Assembly: GCF_028682175.1 (NCBI RefSeq)
Contig: NZ_JANHKS010000003.1
Span: 202,214 to 266,213 of the forward strand
Reading direction: 5' to 3'
DNA from: Pseudomonas putida
GTDB lineage: Bacteria; Pseudomonadota; Gammaproteobacteria; Pseudomonadales; Pseudomonadaceae
Length of the DNA stretch: 64,000 nt
Part shown: positions 1 to 8,446 of the stretch, piece after piece
How the letters are laid out: each line of letters starts with the position of its first letter
Position numbering within the stretch: position 1 is the stretch's first letter
Position numbers and translations under genes: made by a program
The notes under the pieces: model-generated
Seen by the model: only the letters and a program-made list of their open reading frames with translations
Databases searched by the model: none
Told to the model about the DNA's origin: nothing

Positions 1-255
1 TTTGCCTACAAGGATTTCTTCGAGATGCAGCCATCGACCGGGTATGAAACCCTGATCTATGACTGCCTGACCGGGGACCAGACCCTGTTCCAGCGTGCCG
101 ACAACATTGAAAACGGCTGGCGCGCCGTGCAGCCGTTCATCGATGCCTGGGCCAAGGATCCTCACGTCGAGTTCTACAAGGCGGGTGAAGATGGCCCTGC
201 GGCGGCCGATGAGCTGCTAGCCCGTGACGGTCGCAGTTGGCAACGTCTGGGATGA
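1..255 (+). CDS. zwf: Glucose-6-phosphate dehydrogenase, C-terminal fragment
   Basis: The reading frame is open from the first base and ends in TGA at 253-255, so only the last 84 residues are present and the start lies outside the window. The tail carries the family signature YETLIYDCLTGD, then LFQRAD and GWRAVQPFIDAW, as in bacterial Zwf. The enzyme oxidises glucose 6-phosphate to 6-phosphogluconolactone with NAD(P)+, feeding the Entner-Doudoroff pathway in pseudomonads. Its stop overlaps the ATG of the next gene (ATGA), so the two are probably translationally coupled. Confidence 0.93.
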   Translation, partial: FAYKDFFEMQPSTGYETLIYDCLTGDQTLFQRADNIENGWRAVQPFIDAWAKDPHVEFYKAGEDGPAAADELLARDGRSWQRLG

Positions 256-1070
256 GTGAATCTGCGCAACCTCTCATCCAGTTCATGCTCTCCGACATCG
301 ATGGCACCTTGTTGCGCCCCGATCACAGCCTGAGCCAGGCCAACATCGAGGCGGTGCGCAAGCTCAAGGAGGCCGGGATTCATTTCTCGGTCGCCAGCAG
401 CCGGCCACCGCGGGCCATGCGCGAGCAGATCCGCGCGCTGGGCATCGATGTGCCTACGGTCGGGTTCAACGGGGCCAATATCGTCAACCCTGACGGCAGC
501 CTGCTCAAGGCCCATCGCATCGACCCCCACGCTGCGCGCATCAGCCTTGAGCTGTTCGCTGGCGAACGGGTTTCGGTGTGGGTGTTCGCCGACGATCAAT
601 GGCTGCTGCTCGACCCGCAAGGGGATTACGTCGAGCACGAACGCAACACCCTGGGCTATGACTTCGTGCAGGTCGAGCATTTCGACGAGGTGATCGATCG
701 CATCGACAAGATCGTCGCGGCCAGCAAGGACTTCGAGTTGCTCAAACAGCTCGAAGCCCGGCTCAACCCGCTGATCGCCCAGACGGCTCTGGCGGCGCGC
801 TCGCAATCCTACTACCTGGATGTCACGGCGCTGGACGCCAACAAGGGGACGGCGCTGGCGACAGTGGCGCAGGCCCTGGGCGTGGACATGGCGCATACAG
901 CGGCCATAGGTGATGCCGGCAACGACGTGGCGATGTTCCGGCGTGCAGGGCTGTCGATCGCGATGGGCCAGGCAGAAACCGGGGTCAAGACCCACGCCAA
1001 CTACGTAACGGGCAGCAACCTGGAAGACGGGCTGGCGACGGCCATCGAGCGTTACATCCTGCCACGCTGA
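252..1070 (+). CDS. Cof-type HAD family phosphatase
   Basis: 272-residue cytosolic HAD-superfamily hydrolase. HAD motif I is DIDGTLL at residues 15-21, with the catalytic Asp pair. Motif II is the VASSRPP segment near residue 52, and the acidic motif IV is GDAGND at 220-225. The size and the C2-type cap between motifs II and IV fit the Cof/YbiV group, which dephosphorylates sugar phosphates and similar small metabolites. The ATG at 252 is chosen because it overlaps the zwf stop as ATGA; an in-frame TTG at 237 is a less likely start. The position after zwf suggests a sugar-phosphate substrate, but this is inference. Confidence 0.85.
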   Translation: MSESAQPLIQFMLSDIDGTLLRPDHSLSQANIEAVRKLKEAGIHFSVASSRPPRAMREQIRALGIDVPTVGFNGANIVNPDGSLLKAHRIDPHAARISLELFAGERVSVWVFADDQWLLLDPQGDYVEHERNTLGYDFVQVEHFDEVIDRIDKIVAASKDFELLKQLEARLNPLIAQTALAARSQSYYLDVTALDANKGTALATVAQALGVDMAHTAAIGDAGNDVAMFRRAGLSIAMGQAETGVKTHANYVTGSNLEDGLATAIERYILPR

Positions 1071-1082
1071 TTCAAACGCTTG

Positions 1083-1176
1083 CCCGTAGCAGCACGGCTT
1101 GCCGGCGGGAGCGGTGTGTCAGAAAACCCTCTGTGCCTGACACACCGCTCCCGCCGGCAAGCCGTGCTGCTACGGG
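1083..1176. repeat. REP inverted pair with 40-bp perfect arms
   Basis: Left arm 1083-1122 and right arm 1137-1176 are exact reverse complements over 40 bp around a 14-nt loop. The core is GTAGCAGCACGGCTTGCCGG. It is the longest perfect arm pair among the REP elements of the window. It lies between the HAD gene and the GH15 gene. Confidence 0.9.
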
Positions 1177-1210
1177 TTCTTCACCCAGACACCAGAAGGA
1201 CACGCACCTA

Positions 1211-3031
1211 ATGGCTGTACCGATTGAAGACTACGCGCTGCTCGGCAACTGCCGCACCGCAGCGCTGGTGACCCGCGACGGGTCGCTGGACTGGTTGTGT
1301 TTTCCGCGTTTCGACGCGCCTGCCTGCTTTGCTGCCCTGTTGGGCGACAGCGACAACGGTCGCTGGAAAATTGCCCCGCAACAGACCGCCAACTGCCAGA
1401 TCACCCGCCGTTATCGCGACGGCACGCTGATTCTGGAAACCCTGTTCACCACCGATACCGGCCGCGCGATGCTCATCGACTTCATGCCCATGGCAGTCGA
1501 TAACAGCGTGGTGCGTCTGGTGGTGGGGCTGGAAGGCGAGGTCGAGTTCGGCATGGATCTGGCGATCCGCTTCGATTACGGCAGCAACGTGCCGTGGGTC
1601 GAAAAGCGCGAGCCCCATGTCATGACGGCGGTAGGCGGCCCGGAAATGCTGGTGTTGCGCACACCGGCCGAAGTGCATCCGATGGATCATCACACTGAAA
1701 GCCTGTTCAGCGTGAAGGCCGGCCAGCGCCTGGGTTTCGGACTGACCTGGCAGGCGTCCCACGAGCCGGTGCGCAAGGGCTTCGATTGCGAGCAGGCGCT
1801 GGAACAGACCGAAAGCTTCTGGCGCGAGTTCTCCGACCGTTGTCCCGACGTCGGCCCCTGGTCCGAGCAGGTCAAGCGCTCGCTGATCACCCTCAAGGCC
1901 ATGACCTATGCGCCCACGGGAGGCATCGTCGCCGCCGTGACCACCTCGCTGCCTGAGCAACTGGGCGGCGAGCGCAACTGGGACTACCGCTTCTGCTGGC
2001 TGCGTGACGCAACCATGACGCTGCTGGCCTTCATGAACCTGGGTTATTTCGATGAAGCCACGGCGTGGCGCAACTGGCTGTTGCGCTCGGTGGCCGGCAA
2101 CCCTGAACAGGTGCAGATCATGTACGGCCTGGGCGGTGAGCGGCGGCTACCGGAATATGAACTGCCCTGGCTCAGCGGCTATGAGGATTCGCGCCCGGTG
2201 CGGATCGGCAACGCAGCGGCCACCCAGATGCAACTGGACGTGTATGGCGAAGTGGCGGATGCCATGACCCAGGCGCTCAAGAGCGGGCTGCCGCGCTTGC
2301 CGCGCAGTATCGAGATCCAGAAGGTCATCATGCCGTTTCTGGAGAGCGTGTGGCGCAACCCTGATGCCGGGATCTGGGAAATCCGTTCCGAGCCACGGCA
2401 TTTTACACATTCCAAGGTGATGGCCTGGGTGTCGTTCGACCGCAATGCCGGTGTGCTGGCGCAGAGTGACAACCCGGAAGACCGCGAGCGTGGGCTGCAT
2501 TACCGCAGGATCGCCGACGAGATCCACGCCGACGTCTGCGCCAGGGGCTACGACGCCCAACTGGGCAGCTTCGTGCAGACCTACGGCGGCAAGGAAATGG
2601 ATGCCAGCCTGCTGCAGATCGCCTTGACCGGGTTTCTGCCGGTCGAGGATCCGCGCGTGGCCGGCACCATCGCGCAGGTCGAGAAAGCGCTGATGCAGGA
2701 TGGGCTGCTGTTGCGCTATGACAGCGAGCGCAGCACCGATGGCGTGTCGGGCAGCGAAGGCACCTTTCTGGTCTGTTCGTTCTGGCTGGCGGATGTGTAT
2801 GTGTTGCAGGGGCGCGAGGAGGAGGCGGCCGCGCTGTTCGACCGCTTGTGCGGCCTGTGCAACGACGTCGGTTTGCTGGCCGAGCAGTATGATCCCAGGG
2901 CCAGGCGCATGCTCGGCAATTTCCCGCAAGCGTTCAGCCACATCGGCATCATCAACACCGCCCTGAACCTGCACCGCGTGATCTGCCCGGTCAAGGCCCG
3001 GGCCGCCCATGAGGATGCGGTGACGCAGTGA
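1211..3031 (+). CDS. Glycoside hydrolase family 15 protein (glucoamylase/trehalase-like)
   Basis: 606 residues. The start MAVPIEDYALLGN at 1211 is preceded by AGAAGGA about 11 nt upstream; the frame is open further upstream but that part runs through a REP element, so the longer start is rejected. The N-terminal beta-rich half carries DGSLDWLCFPRFD. The (alpha/alpha)6 catalytic half carries NWDYRFCWLRDA near residues 256-267 and SEGTFLVCSFW near 515-525, both typical of bacterial GH15 proteins. Members release glucose from alpha-glucans or trehalose; the exact substrate cannot be read here. No signal peptide is visible, so a cytosolic role in glycogen or trehalose turnover is likely. Confidence 0.87.
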   Translation: MAVPIEDYALLGNCRTAALVTRDGSLDWLCFPRFDAPACFAALLGDSDNGRWKIAPQQTANCQITRRYRDGTLILETLFTTDTGRAMLIDFMPMAVDNSVVRLVVGLEGEVEFGMDLAIRFDYGSNVPWVEKREPHVMTAVGGPEMLVLRTPAEVHPMDHHTESLFSVKAGQRLGFGLTWQASHEPVRKGFDCEQALEQTESFWREFSDRCPDVGPWSEQVKRSLITLKAMTYAPTGGIVAAVTTSLPEQLGGERNWDYRFCWLRDATMTLLAFMNLGYFDEATAWRNWLLRSVAGNPEQVQIMYGLGGERRLPEYELPWLSGYEDSRPVRIGNAAATQMQLDVYGEVADAMTQALKSGLPRLPRSIEIQKVIMPFLESVWRNPDAGIWEIRSEPRHFTHSKVMAWVSFDRNAGVLAQSDNPEDRERGLHYRRIADEIHADVCARGYDAQLGSFVQTYGGKEMDASLLQIALTGFLPVEDPRVAGTIAQVEKALMQDGLLLRYDSERSTDGVSGSEGTFLVCSFWLADVYVLQGREEEAAALFDRLCGLCNDVGLLAEQYDPRARRMLGNFPQAFSHIGIINTALNLHRVICPVKARAAHEDAVTQ

Positions 3032-3048
3032 TGCATTCACGCCGCATA

Positions 3049-3118
3049 CCCGTAGCAGCCGGGCTTGCCCGCGGGGGCGGCCTTGAAATCGCTCCCGCCG
3101 GCAAGCCGTGCTGCTACA
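3049..3118. repeat. REP inverted pair (GTAGCAGC class)
   Basis: Two REP halves facing each other, CCCGTAGCAGCCGGGCTTGC on the left and the complement ending TGCTGCTACA on the right. The left half has a CCGCGGGGGC variant, so the arms are imperfect. It lies between the convergent GH15 and alkB genes. Confidence 0.85.
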
Positions 3119-3144
3119 GAAGCATCGCTCCTACAGCATCAGTG

Positions 3145-3825
3145 TCAACGTGCCTTGCGAAAGGTGAAGTTGATCCGCTGCTCGCCCAACTGCGGATGCT
3201 CCGCCTGTTTGATCGGCATCACGCCGTGGTAGCGCAGGCGGTCTTCGCCGCCCCAGACCACCACATCGCCATGAAACAGCGGCACCCGTTGCGTGGCGTC
3301 GCTGCGGGCATGGCCGCCGAACAGGAAAATGGCCGGAATGCCCAGGGATACCGACACCACGGGCCACTGATAATCGCGCTCGTCCTTGTCCTGATGCAGC
3401 GACAGCCTTGCGCCTGGAATGTAGCGGTTGATCAGGCAGGCATCAGGCTGGAAGCCCGCAAACCCCGCAGCCTCGGCTGCTGCGCGTGCCAGCTCCATGA
3501 ACACTTCAGGCATTGCCGGCCAGGGCTGGCCGGTCTGCGGATCGATGGGGCTATACAGGTAGCCGTTGCGGTCGGTGGTCCAGCCGAACTGGCCGCAACT
3601 GCTCAGCGCAACCGACATGGTGTAACCACCCGGGGTGACCATGTTGCGAAAGGGCGCCTGTGTCAGCGTCGCTTCCAGGGCAGGCAGCAAGCGGTCTAGC
3701 AGGGGCAGGGCAAAGCCACGAAACACAAAGGATTGCGCCCCGATCTGCTCGGTGGACGGCGGCTGCGGGCTGTCGTCTGCGAACAGGTCGAATGTGGCGG
3801 GCGTAGTGCCTTTGCGTTGCATCAT
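3145..3825 (-). CDS. alkB: AlkB, Fe(II)/2-oxoglutarate-dependent DNA dealkylase
   Basis: 226 residues. It repairs 1-methyladenine and 3-methylcytosine in DNA or RNA by oxidative demethylation. It follows E. coli AlkB closely: MVTPGGYTMSVAL, GYLYSPIDPQTGQPWPAMP and the nucleotide-recognition region are all present. The iron ligands are H144 and D146 (LHQDKDE) and H200 (YHGVMP). The 2-oxoglutarate Arg pair sits in the C-terminal RINFTFR segment. Two adjacent ATG codons (3825 and 3822) can serve as start; an in-frame codon at 3882 would overlap the upstream small gene and is rejected. It probably shares a transcript with the 59-residue protein upstream. A second alkylation-repair cluster (alkA, ogt) lies far away at 50950-52475. 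Confidence 0.93.
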   Translation of the reverse strand: MMQRKGTTPATFDLFADDSPQPPSTEQIGAQSFVFRGFALPLLDRLLPALEATLTQAPFRNMVTPGGYTMSVALSSCGQFGWTTDRNGYLYSPIDPQTGQPWPAMPEVFMELARAAAEAAGFAGFQPDACLINRYIPGARLSLHQDKDERDYQWPVVSVSLGIPAIFLFGGHARSDATQRVPLFHGDVVVWGGEDRLRYHGVMPIKQAEHPQLGEQRINFTFRKAR

Positions 3826-3853
3826 CGCGGCGTGCCTGGCTGTCTGTTGGCGC

Positions 3854-4033
3854 TTACAGCGCTTTGCTGACCTTGACGTCACTGATGACGTCGTCGCTGT
3901 CGCCGTGCATCTTCTGCAGGGCTGCCAGGGCTTCTTCGGCGGACGGCGATTGCAGCAGGGCGAACTCGAAGCGGCGCTCGCCGTTGAGTTTGTAGCTGAT
4001 GGCGTATTTGACGACGGGGGCTTGGTTGCTCAC
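3854..4033 (-). CDS. Small conserved-looking hypothetical protein
   Basis: 59 residues from a GTG at 4033, preceded by AAGGAA 6 nt upstream, which decides this start over the ATG at 4090. The sequence VVKYAISYKLNGERRFEF, followed by SPSAEEALAALQKMHGD, looks like a small beta-beta-alpha fold. No signal peptide or membrane segment is visible. I do not recognise the family. It ends about 30 nt before alkB and reads in the same direction, so co-transcription is likely. Confidence 0.65.
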   Translation of the reverse strand: MSNQAPVVKYAISYKLNGERRFEFALLQSPSAEEALAALQKMHGDSDDVISDVKVSKAL

Positions 4034-4108
4034 GTTGGGTTCCTTGGCAGGTGTCAGGTGCGCGCGCTGCAACGAAGCTTTCACGCGCACCGGTGTCTAA
4101 TGGAAGAA

Positions 4109-4417
4109 TCAGCTCAGGCGCGACGAGGTGCGGCGAACGATCTTGATCGAGTGGGTGAACGTGGTCTTGCGCCCGCCGCCGTGGCTGTCCATCTTGCGCC
4201 CGGCGGTGTCGATGGTGATGTTCCAGAAGCCGCTGCTGGGCACCGTGATCTTGGCCGGGAAGCGGTCAAATGCGCCGCCGTGGTAGGTGTGGCGCCCGCC
4301 GTTCTTGAAGCTGCGGAAATTCGCGTCGCTCATCAGACGGATGTTGCAGAGCTGGGAGCACTCGATGACGACCATGTCGTCTTCATTGAGGTGCTCGCGC
4401 TGGTGTACGAATTTCAT
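4109..4417 (-). CDS. DUF1883 domain-containing protein
   Basis: 102 residues, starting MKFVHQREHLNEDD with GGAGA 8 nt upstream of the ATG at 4417. The run HTYHGGAFDRFPAKITVPSS, followed by GFWNITID, is the recognisable DUF1883 signature, a small beta-rich domain. In other bacteria this domain often accompanies TIR or other signalling domains; here it stands alone. The basic tail RKTTFTHSIKIVRR ends the protein. The function is unknown. Confidence 0.75.
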   Translation of the reverse strand: MKFVHQREHLNEDDMVVIECSQLCNIRLMSDANFRSFKNGGRHTYHGGAFDRFPAKITVPSSGFWNITIDTAGRKMDSHGGGRKTTFTHSIKIVRRTSSRLS

Positions 4418-4586
4418 GGGTGTCTCCAGGGACAGGGCATGCTTGAAAACCCGAAACGATATCACGGCAACCCGAGCCTTTGCTCGCCACATGGCCTATG
4501 GAGGCGATTGCGGCAATGAAAAAGTGCAAAACCCGGGGATTTAATCGAAGTCCGGCTTGTCGTAGGACATTTATTGGAGGGATTGT

Positions 4587-4943
4587 ATGAAACTGGCTGT
4601 TGTTATTTTGGCCCTGGCGATGACCGGTTGTGCCTCTGTGGCGGACATCGAACACACGCCACCGACCATGAACGTGATGTCTGGCAAATCCCCCCAGGAA
4701 TACGCCGACTGCTTCGTGGCCCGGATCACCGACAGCCGCAATCCGCCGCAGATCGAGCCGCACCGTGAGGGCATGCGGGTCATCGTCCCGCAGAAATTCA
4801 CCCACGGGACGCCGACCGCGATTGTCGATATCGAGAAGCGCTCGGGCGGCAGCTCCATCAAGTTGTTCGAGAGTGGTGGCAACAACCCGCTACGCCCCAA
4901 GGACATCCAGCACGCGGTCAACGCCTGTATTTCCGGTGAGTGA
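4587..4943 (+). CDS. Small lipoprotein
   Basis: 118 residues with a strong ribosome-binding site (GGAGGGA) before ATG 4587. The N-terminus MKLAVVILALAMTGC is a lipoprotein signal with the lipobox Cys at residue 15. Signal peptidase II cleavage and outer-membrane anchoring are therefore expected. The mature part has a second and third Cys (ADCFVAR near the middle and NACISGE at the end), which may form a disulfide. I do not recognise the family. It converges with another small lipoprotein at 4950-5231. Confidence 0.75.
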   Translation: MKLAVVILALAMTGCASVADIEHTPPTMNVMSGKSPQEYADCFVARITDSRNPPQIEPHREGMRVIVPQKFTHGTPTAIVDIEKRSGGSSIKLFESGGNNPLRPKDIQHAVNACISGE

Positions 4944-4949
4944 CCGCGC

Positions 4950-5231
4950 CTACTTGCAGGTCACCAGCACGCTGCGGGTCTTGTAGTTGCCGACGTCCAC
5001 GCCCAGGGTCTTGTCGGCATCCTTGGGCTGCGGGGTGCCATTGGTGCTGACGATGTTGTAGCCAGTGCCTGCGCAGGACGCCTCGGCTTTCTCGTAGCAG
5101 GCGGCCCAGGACATGGCTTCGCCCGAGCAGTCGATACTCAGGGCCTGCTTGCCATCCTTCAGGTAAGTGTTTTGCGCGGTGGCGCAGCCGGTCAGGCCCA
5201 AGACAACAACGACGGACAGGATCTTGATCAT
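4950..5231 (-). CDS. Small lipoprotein
   Basis: 93 residues from ATG 5231. The start is chosen because MIKILSVVVVLGLTGC forms a complete lipoprotein signal with Cys at residue 16; the frame is open upstream to 5336 but that would bury the signal. The mature chain has several Cys (DCSGEAM, AACYEKAEASC and the C-terminal VTCK), suggesting a disulfide-stabilised periplasm-facing domain. No family is recognised. Its stop is 6 bp from that of the convergent lipoprotein gene. Confidence 0.75.
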   Translation of the reverse strand: MIKILSVVVVLGLTGCATAQNTYLKDGKQALSIDCSGEAMSWAACYEKAEASCAGTGYNIVSTNGTPQPKDADKTLGVDVGNYKTRSVLVTCK

Positions 5232-5402
5232 TTTCGGATGCTTCACGATGAGGGCCAGATGAACGCCAGGGTGTACGCGGGGATCGCGCCTGGCGTTGGG
5301 TAAGACTGGAAGACTGTGCCATCGTTCCGGCATCACGGGAACATTTTTACCCGTGCGCCGTGGCTCAGACCCCGCACAGGCGGGGCCGAACCGGTCTTTC
5401 GA

Positions 5403-5585
5403 TCAGGACTTCTTGCCCGGGCGGCTGCGCGGGGCCAGGTCTTCGAACACCGAGGCGACTTCGACTGCGCTGCTTTCGCTCGGGAAGGGGCCGGCGACCT
5501 GCTCGCCGTCATGGCCGATCAGCCACCACCCGCCATCCTGCATTTTCTTGATCTGATACCCGTTTACAACTTTGACTTCCGCCAT
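5403..5585 (-). CDS. Small hypothetical protein
   Basis: 60 residues, MAEVKVVNGYQIKKMQDGGWWLIGHDG, then VAGPFPSESSAVEVASVFEDL and a basic tail RSRPGKKS. The fold looks like a short beta-hairpin with a helix, with no signal peptide. The composition (Trp pair, low Arg in the core) is that of a real protein rather than a shadow frame. The function is unknown. Confidence 0.6.
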   Translation of the reverse strand: MAEVKVVNGYQIKKMQDGGWWLIGHDGEQVAGPFPSESSAVEVASVFEDLAPRSRPGKKS

Positions 5586-5947
5586 CGATCCGTCTCGATA
5601 AATGATTCAGGCGGCCATGATACGGCGCAAGCGCATAATTTTCCTACGCAATCCAATAAATCCGGCTACGCTTGCTCCAGTCATCGCTCGGTCGTTTCGT
5701 GGAAATGGATACCCTCGTACGGATGATGTGAAGAACAGTCGGCAATCACCGATCAGAAAAAACGTTTGCGAACCGTCCCCGGACAGCTTGCAGATGCGCG
5801 GTGGTCGCAATAACCGGAATCGTGCGGAACTATCTGCGCATCCGTTCCTCTACCAAGTCAGCTAACGGCCAGCCTCGGGGGCATTGTAAGGTTATCGCCT
5901 CCTGATTAGACTGCGCCGCAACACCCCCAGCACCATCAAGGACTTAT
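5586..5947. other. Intergenic region upstream of galU
   Basis: A 362-bp stretch without a convincing gene. It is less GC-rich than its surroundings and carries the galU leader, whose ribosome-binding site is AAGGA at 5938-5942. I saw no tRNA, no REP element and no clear dyad. It probably holds the galU promoter and the promoter of the small minus-strand gene ending at 5403. Confidence 0.5.
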
Positions 5948-6817
5948 ATGATCAAGAAATGCTTGTTCCCTGCAGCCGGTTACGGCACTCGCTTCTTGCC
6001 AGCGACCAAAGCCATGCCCAAAGAGATGCTGGCCGTTGTCAACAAGCCACTGATCCAGTACGGCGTGGAAGAAGCACTGGCTGCGGGCCTCAATGAAATC
6101 TCCATCGTCACCGGTCGCGGCAAACGCGCCCTGGAAGACCATTTCGACATCAGCTATGAGCTGGAGCACCAGATCAAGGGCACCGACAAGGAAAAATACC
6201 TGGTCGGCATCCGCCAGCTGATCGACGAGTGCAGCTTCTCCTACACTCGCCAGACCGAAATGAAAGGCCTGGGCCACGCGATTCTCAGCGGCCGCCCACT
6301 GATCGGTAACGAGGCATTCGCCGTGGTGTTGGCGGATGACCTGTGCGTGAACCTGGAAGGTGACGGCGTACTGGCCCAGATGGTCAAGCTGCACAAGCAG
6401 TACAAGTGCTCGATCGTCGCGATCCAGGAAGTGGACCCGAACGAAACCAACAAGTACGGCGTGATCGCTGGTGAAGAAATCAAGGACGGCCTGTACCGCG
6501 TCACCGACATGGTCGAGAAGCCAAAACCTGAAGATGCACCGTCGAACCTGGCGATCATCGGCCGTTACATCCTGACCCCGGACATCTTCGAAAAAATCGA
6601 ACAGACCGAGCCAGGCAAGGGCGGTGAAATCCAGATCACCGACGCACTGATGAAGCAGGCTGCCGAAGGCAACGTGCTGGCGTACAAGTTCAAGGGTCGT
6701 CGTTTCGACTGCGGTGGTGCCGAGGGCTACGTCGAAGCCACCAACTTCTGCTTCGAGCATTTCTACAAGACGGGCAAGTCGCTGGATCCGGTCGTTGTAC
6801 CGACCAAAGCCAAGTAA
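5948..6817 (+). CDS. galU: UTP--glucose-1-phosphate uridylyltransferase
   Basis: 289 residues, cytosolic. It makes UDP-glucose from UTP and glucose 1-phosphate for exopolysaccharide, LPS and glucan synthesis. The nucleotidyltransferase signature is at the N-terminus (FPAAGYGTRFLPATKAMPKEML), followed by KPLIQYGVEEA, the DDLC metal-binding segment near residue 132, and the sugar-binding VEKPKPEDAPSNLAIIGRY. The length fits Pseudomonas GalU. The substrate is supplied by phosphoglucomutase (34956-36602). A hairpin terminator follows directly. Confidence 0.96.
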   Translation: MIKKCLFPAAGYGTRFLPATKAMPKEMLAVVNKPLIQYGVEEALAAGLNEISIVTGRGKRALEDHFDISYELEHQIKGTDKEKYLVGIRQLIDECSFSYTRQTEMKGLGHAILSGRPLIGNEAFAVVLADDLCVNLEGDGVLAQMVKLHKQYKCSIVAIQEVDPNETNKYGVIAGEEIKDGLYRVTDMVEKPKPEDAPSNLAIIGRYILTPDIFEKIEQTEPGKGGEIQITDALMKQAAEGNVLAYKFKGRRFDCGGAEGYVEATNFCFEHFYKTGKSLDPVVVPTKAK

Positions 6818-6830
6818 CTGTACTGCTCTG

Positions 6831-6858
6831 CAAAGCCACCTTCGGGTGGCTTTGTCGT
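6831..6858 (+). terminator. Rho-independent terminator of galU
   Basis: CAAAGCCACC, TTCG loop, GGTGGCTTTG at 6831-6854, then a short T-rich tail. It starts 13 nt after the galU stop. Confidence 0.85.
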
Positions 6859-6980
6859 TTCTGGGTCCTGGCCCTTGCCCGGCGCGCTGGAGCGGTTATG
6901 CTTAGGCTCTTTCGCTGGCCTGGCCAGCGCCGCGATTCGCCATGAATCCGCGAAAATCCATGCCTGCCAAGGATACAGAA

Positions 6981-8336
6981 ATGAGCTACGACTTCGACCT
7001 CTTCGTCATCGGTGCCGGTTCCGGCGGCGTGCGTGCGGCCCGTTTTTCTGCCGGGTTCGGCGCGCGCGTGGCCGTCGCCGAGAGCCGCTACCTGGGCGGT
7101 ACCTGCGTCAACGTCGGCTGCGTGCCCAAGAAGCTGCTGGTGTACGGGGCGCATTTTTCCGAAGATTTCGAGCAGGCCAAGAGCTTTGGCTGGACGGCAG
7201 GCGAGGCCGATTTCGACTGGCCGACCCTGATTGGCAACAAGAACCGTGAGATCAGCCGCCTGAACGGCATCTACCGCAACCTGCTGGGCAACAGCGGCGT
7301 CACCCTGATGGAAGGCCACGCCAGGCTGCGCGGCCCCCATGAAGTGGAAATCAACGGCCAGGTGCACACCGCCGAGCACATCATGATCGCCACCGGCGGC
7401 TGGCCGCAGGTGCCTGAGATTCCGGGTCGCGAACACGCCATCACTTCCAACGAGGTGTTTTTCCTCGAGCAGATCCCCAAGCGCGTCGTGGTGGTGGGGG
7501 GTGGTTACATCGCCGTCGAGTTCGCCTCGATCTTCAATGGCCTGGGTGCCCAGGTGTCGCTGATGTACCGCGGCGAACTGTTCCTGCGCGGCTTCGACGG
7601 CAGCGTGCGCACGCACCTGCACCAGGAGCTGACCAGGCACGGCATGGACATCCGCTTCAAGACCGAAATCGCCAGCATCGAAAAACTCGCCGATGGCACG
7701 CTGCAGCTGACGCTCAACGACGGCAGTTCGGTAAACACCGATTGCGTGTTCTACGCCACGGGCCGCCGCCCGATGCTGGACGACCTGGGCATGGAGACGG
7801 TCAATGTCGAGCTCGATGACAAGGGCTTCGTCAAGGTCGACGACAACTACCAGACCAGCGAGCCATCGATCATCGCCGTGGGCGACGTGATCGGTCGCGT
7901 GCAACTGACCCCGGTGGCGCTGGCCGAAGGCATGGCGGTGGCCCGTCGCCTGTTCAAGCCTGAGCAGTATCGTCCGGTGGACTACCGCCACATTCCGACG
8001 GCGGTGTTCAGCCTGCCGAACATCGGCACCGTGGGGCTCACCGAGGAAGAGGCGAAGAAGGATGGCTTCGACGTGCAGGTATTCGAAAGCACCTTCCGCC
8101 CGATGAAGCTGACCCTGACCGACAACCAGGAGCGCACCCTGATGAAGCTGGTGGTCGACAAGAAGACCGATCGCGTCCTGGGTTGCCACATGGTGGGACC
8201 CGACGCCGGCGAAATCGTCCAGAGCCTGGCCATTGCGCTCAAGGCGGGCGCGACCAAGCAAATCTTCGACGACACCATCGGTGTGCATCCGACAGCGGCC
8301 GAAGAGTTCGTCACCATGCGCACAGCGACCCGCTGA
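6981..8336 (+). CDS. gor: Glutathione-disulfide reductase
   Basis: 451 residues. It reduces glutathione disulfide with NADPH and holds the cytosolic redox balance. The FAD-binding GAGSGG is at residues 11-16. The redox disulfide [13 protein letters not shown] has Cys 42 and 47. The NADPH-binding [11 protein letters not shown] lies near residue 174, and the interface catalytic motif HPTAAEE has His 436. The start [11 protein letters not shown] at 6981 has AAGGA about 9 nt upstream; an in-frame ATG at 6942 is less well placed. It fits the defence theme of the nearby ahpCF and glyoxalase genes. Confidence 0.95.
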   Translation: MSYDFDLFVIGAGSGGVRAARFSAGFGARVAVAESRYLGGTCVNVGCVPKKLLVYGAHFSEDFEQAKSFGWTAGEADFDWPTLIGNKNREISRLNGIYRNLLGNSGVTLMEGHARLRGPHEVEINGQVHTAEHIMIATGGWPQVPEIPGREHAITSNEVFFLEQIPKRVVVVGGGYIAVEFASIFNGLGAQVSLMYRGELFLRGFDGSVRTHLHQELTRHGMDIRFKTEIASIEKLADGTLQLTLNDGSSVNTDCVFYATGRRPMLDDLGMETVNVELDDKGFVKVDDNYQTSEPSIIAVGDVIGRVQLTPVALAEGMAVARRLFKPEQYRPVDYRHIPTAVFSLPNIGTVGLTEEEAKKDGFDVQVFESTFRPMKLTLTDNQERTLMKLVVDKKTDRVLGCHMVGPDAGEIVQSLAIALKAGATKQIFDDTIGVHPTAAEEFVTMRTATR

Positions 8337-8362
8337 CCGCTTGATGTCATGGATGTAAAGGA

Positions 8363-8387
8363 TCCGGTCTCATGGATGAGGACCGGA
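8363..8387 (+). terminator. Imperfect hairpin after gor (weak terminator or leader structure)
   Basis: TCCGGTCTCAT pairs with ATGAGGACCGGA with one bulge. There is no T-run after it, so it may instead be a leader structure of the histidine kinase gene. Confidence 0.3.
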
Positions 8388-8446
8388 CGGGTATAGTTTG
8401 AACGGGATGGACCCAGTTTTTGACCAGAAAGAGTTTTTCGGCATCC

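Noticed and set aside
6690..8288. 532-codon minus-strand open frame opposite galU and gor
   Set aside because: Spans two real genes in antisense and has no recognisable domain.
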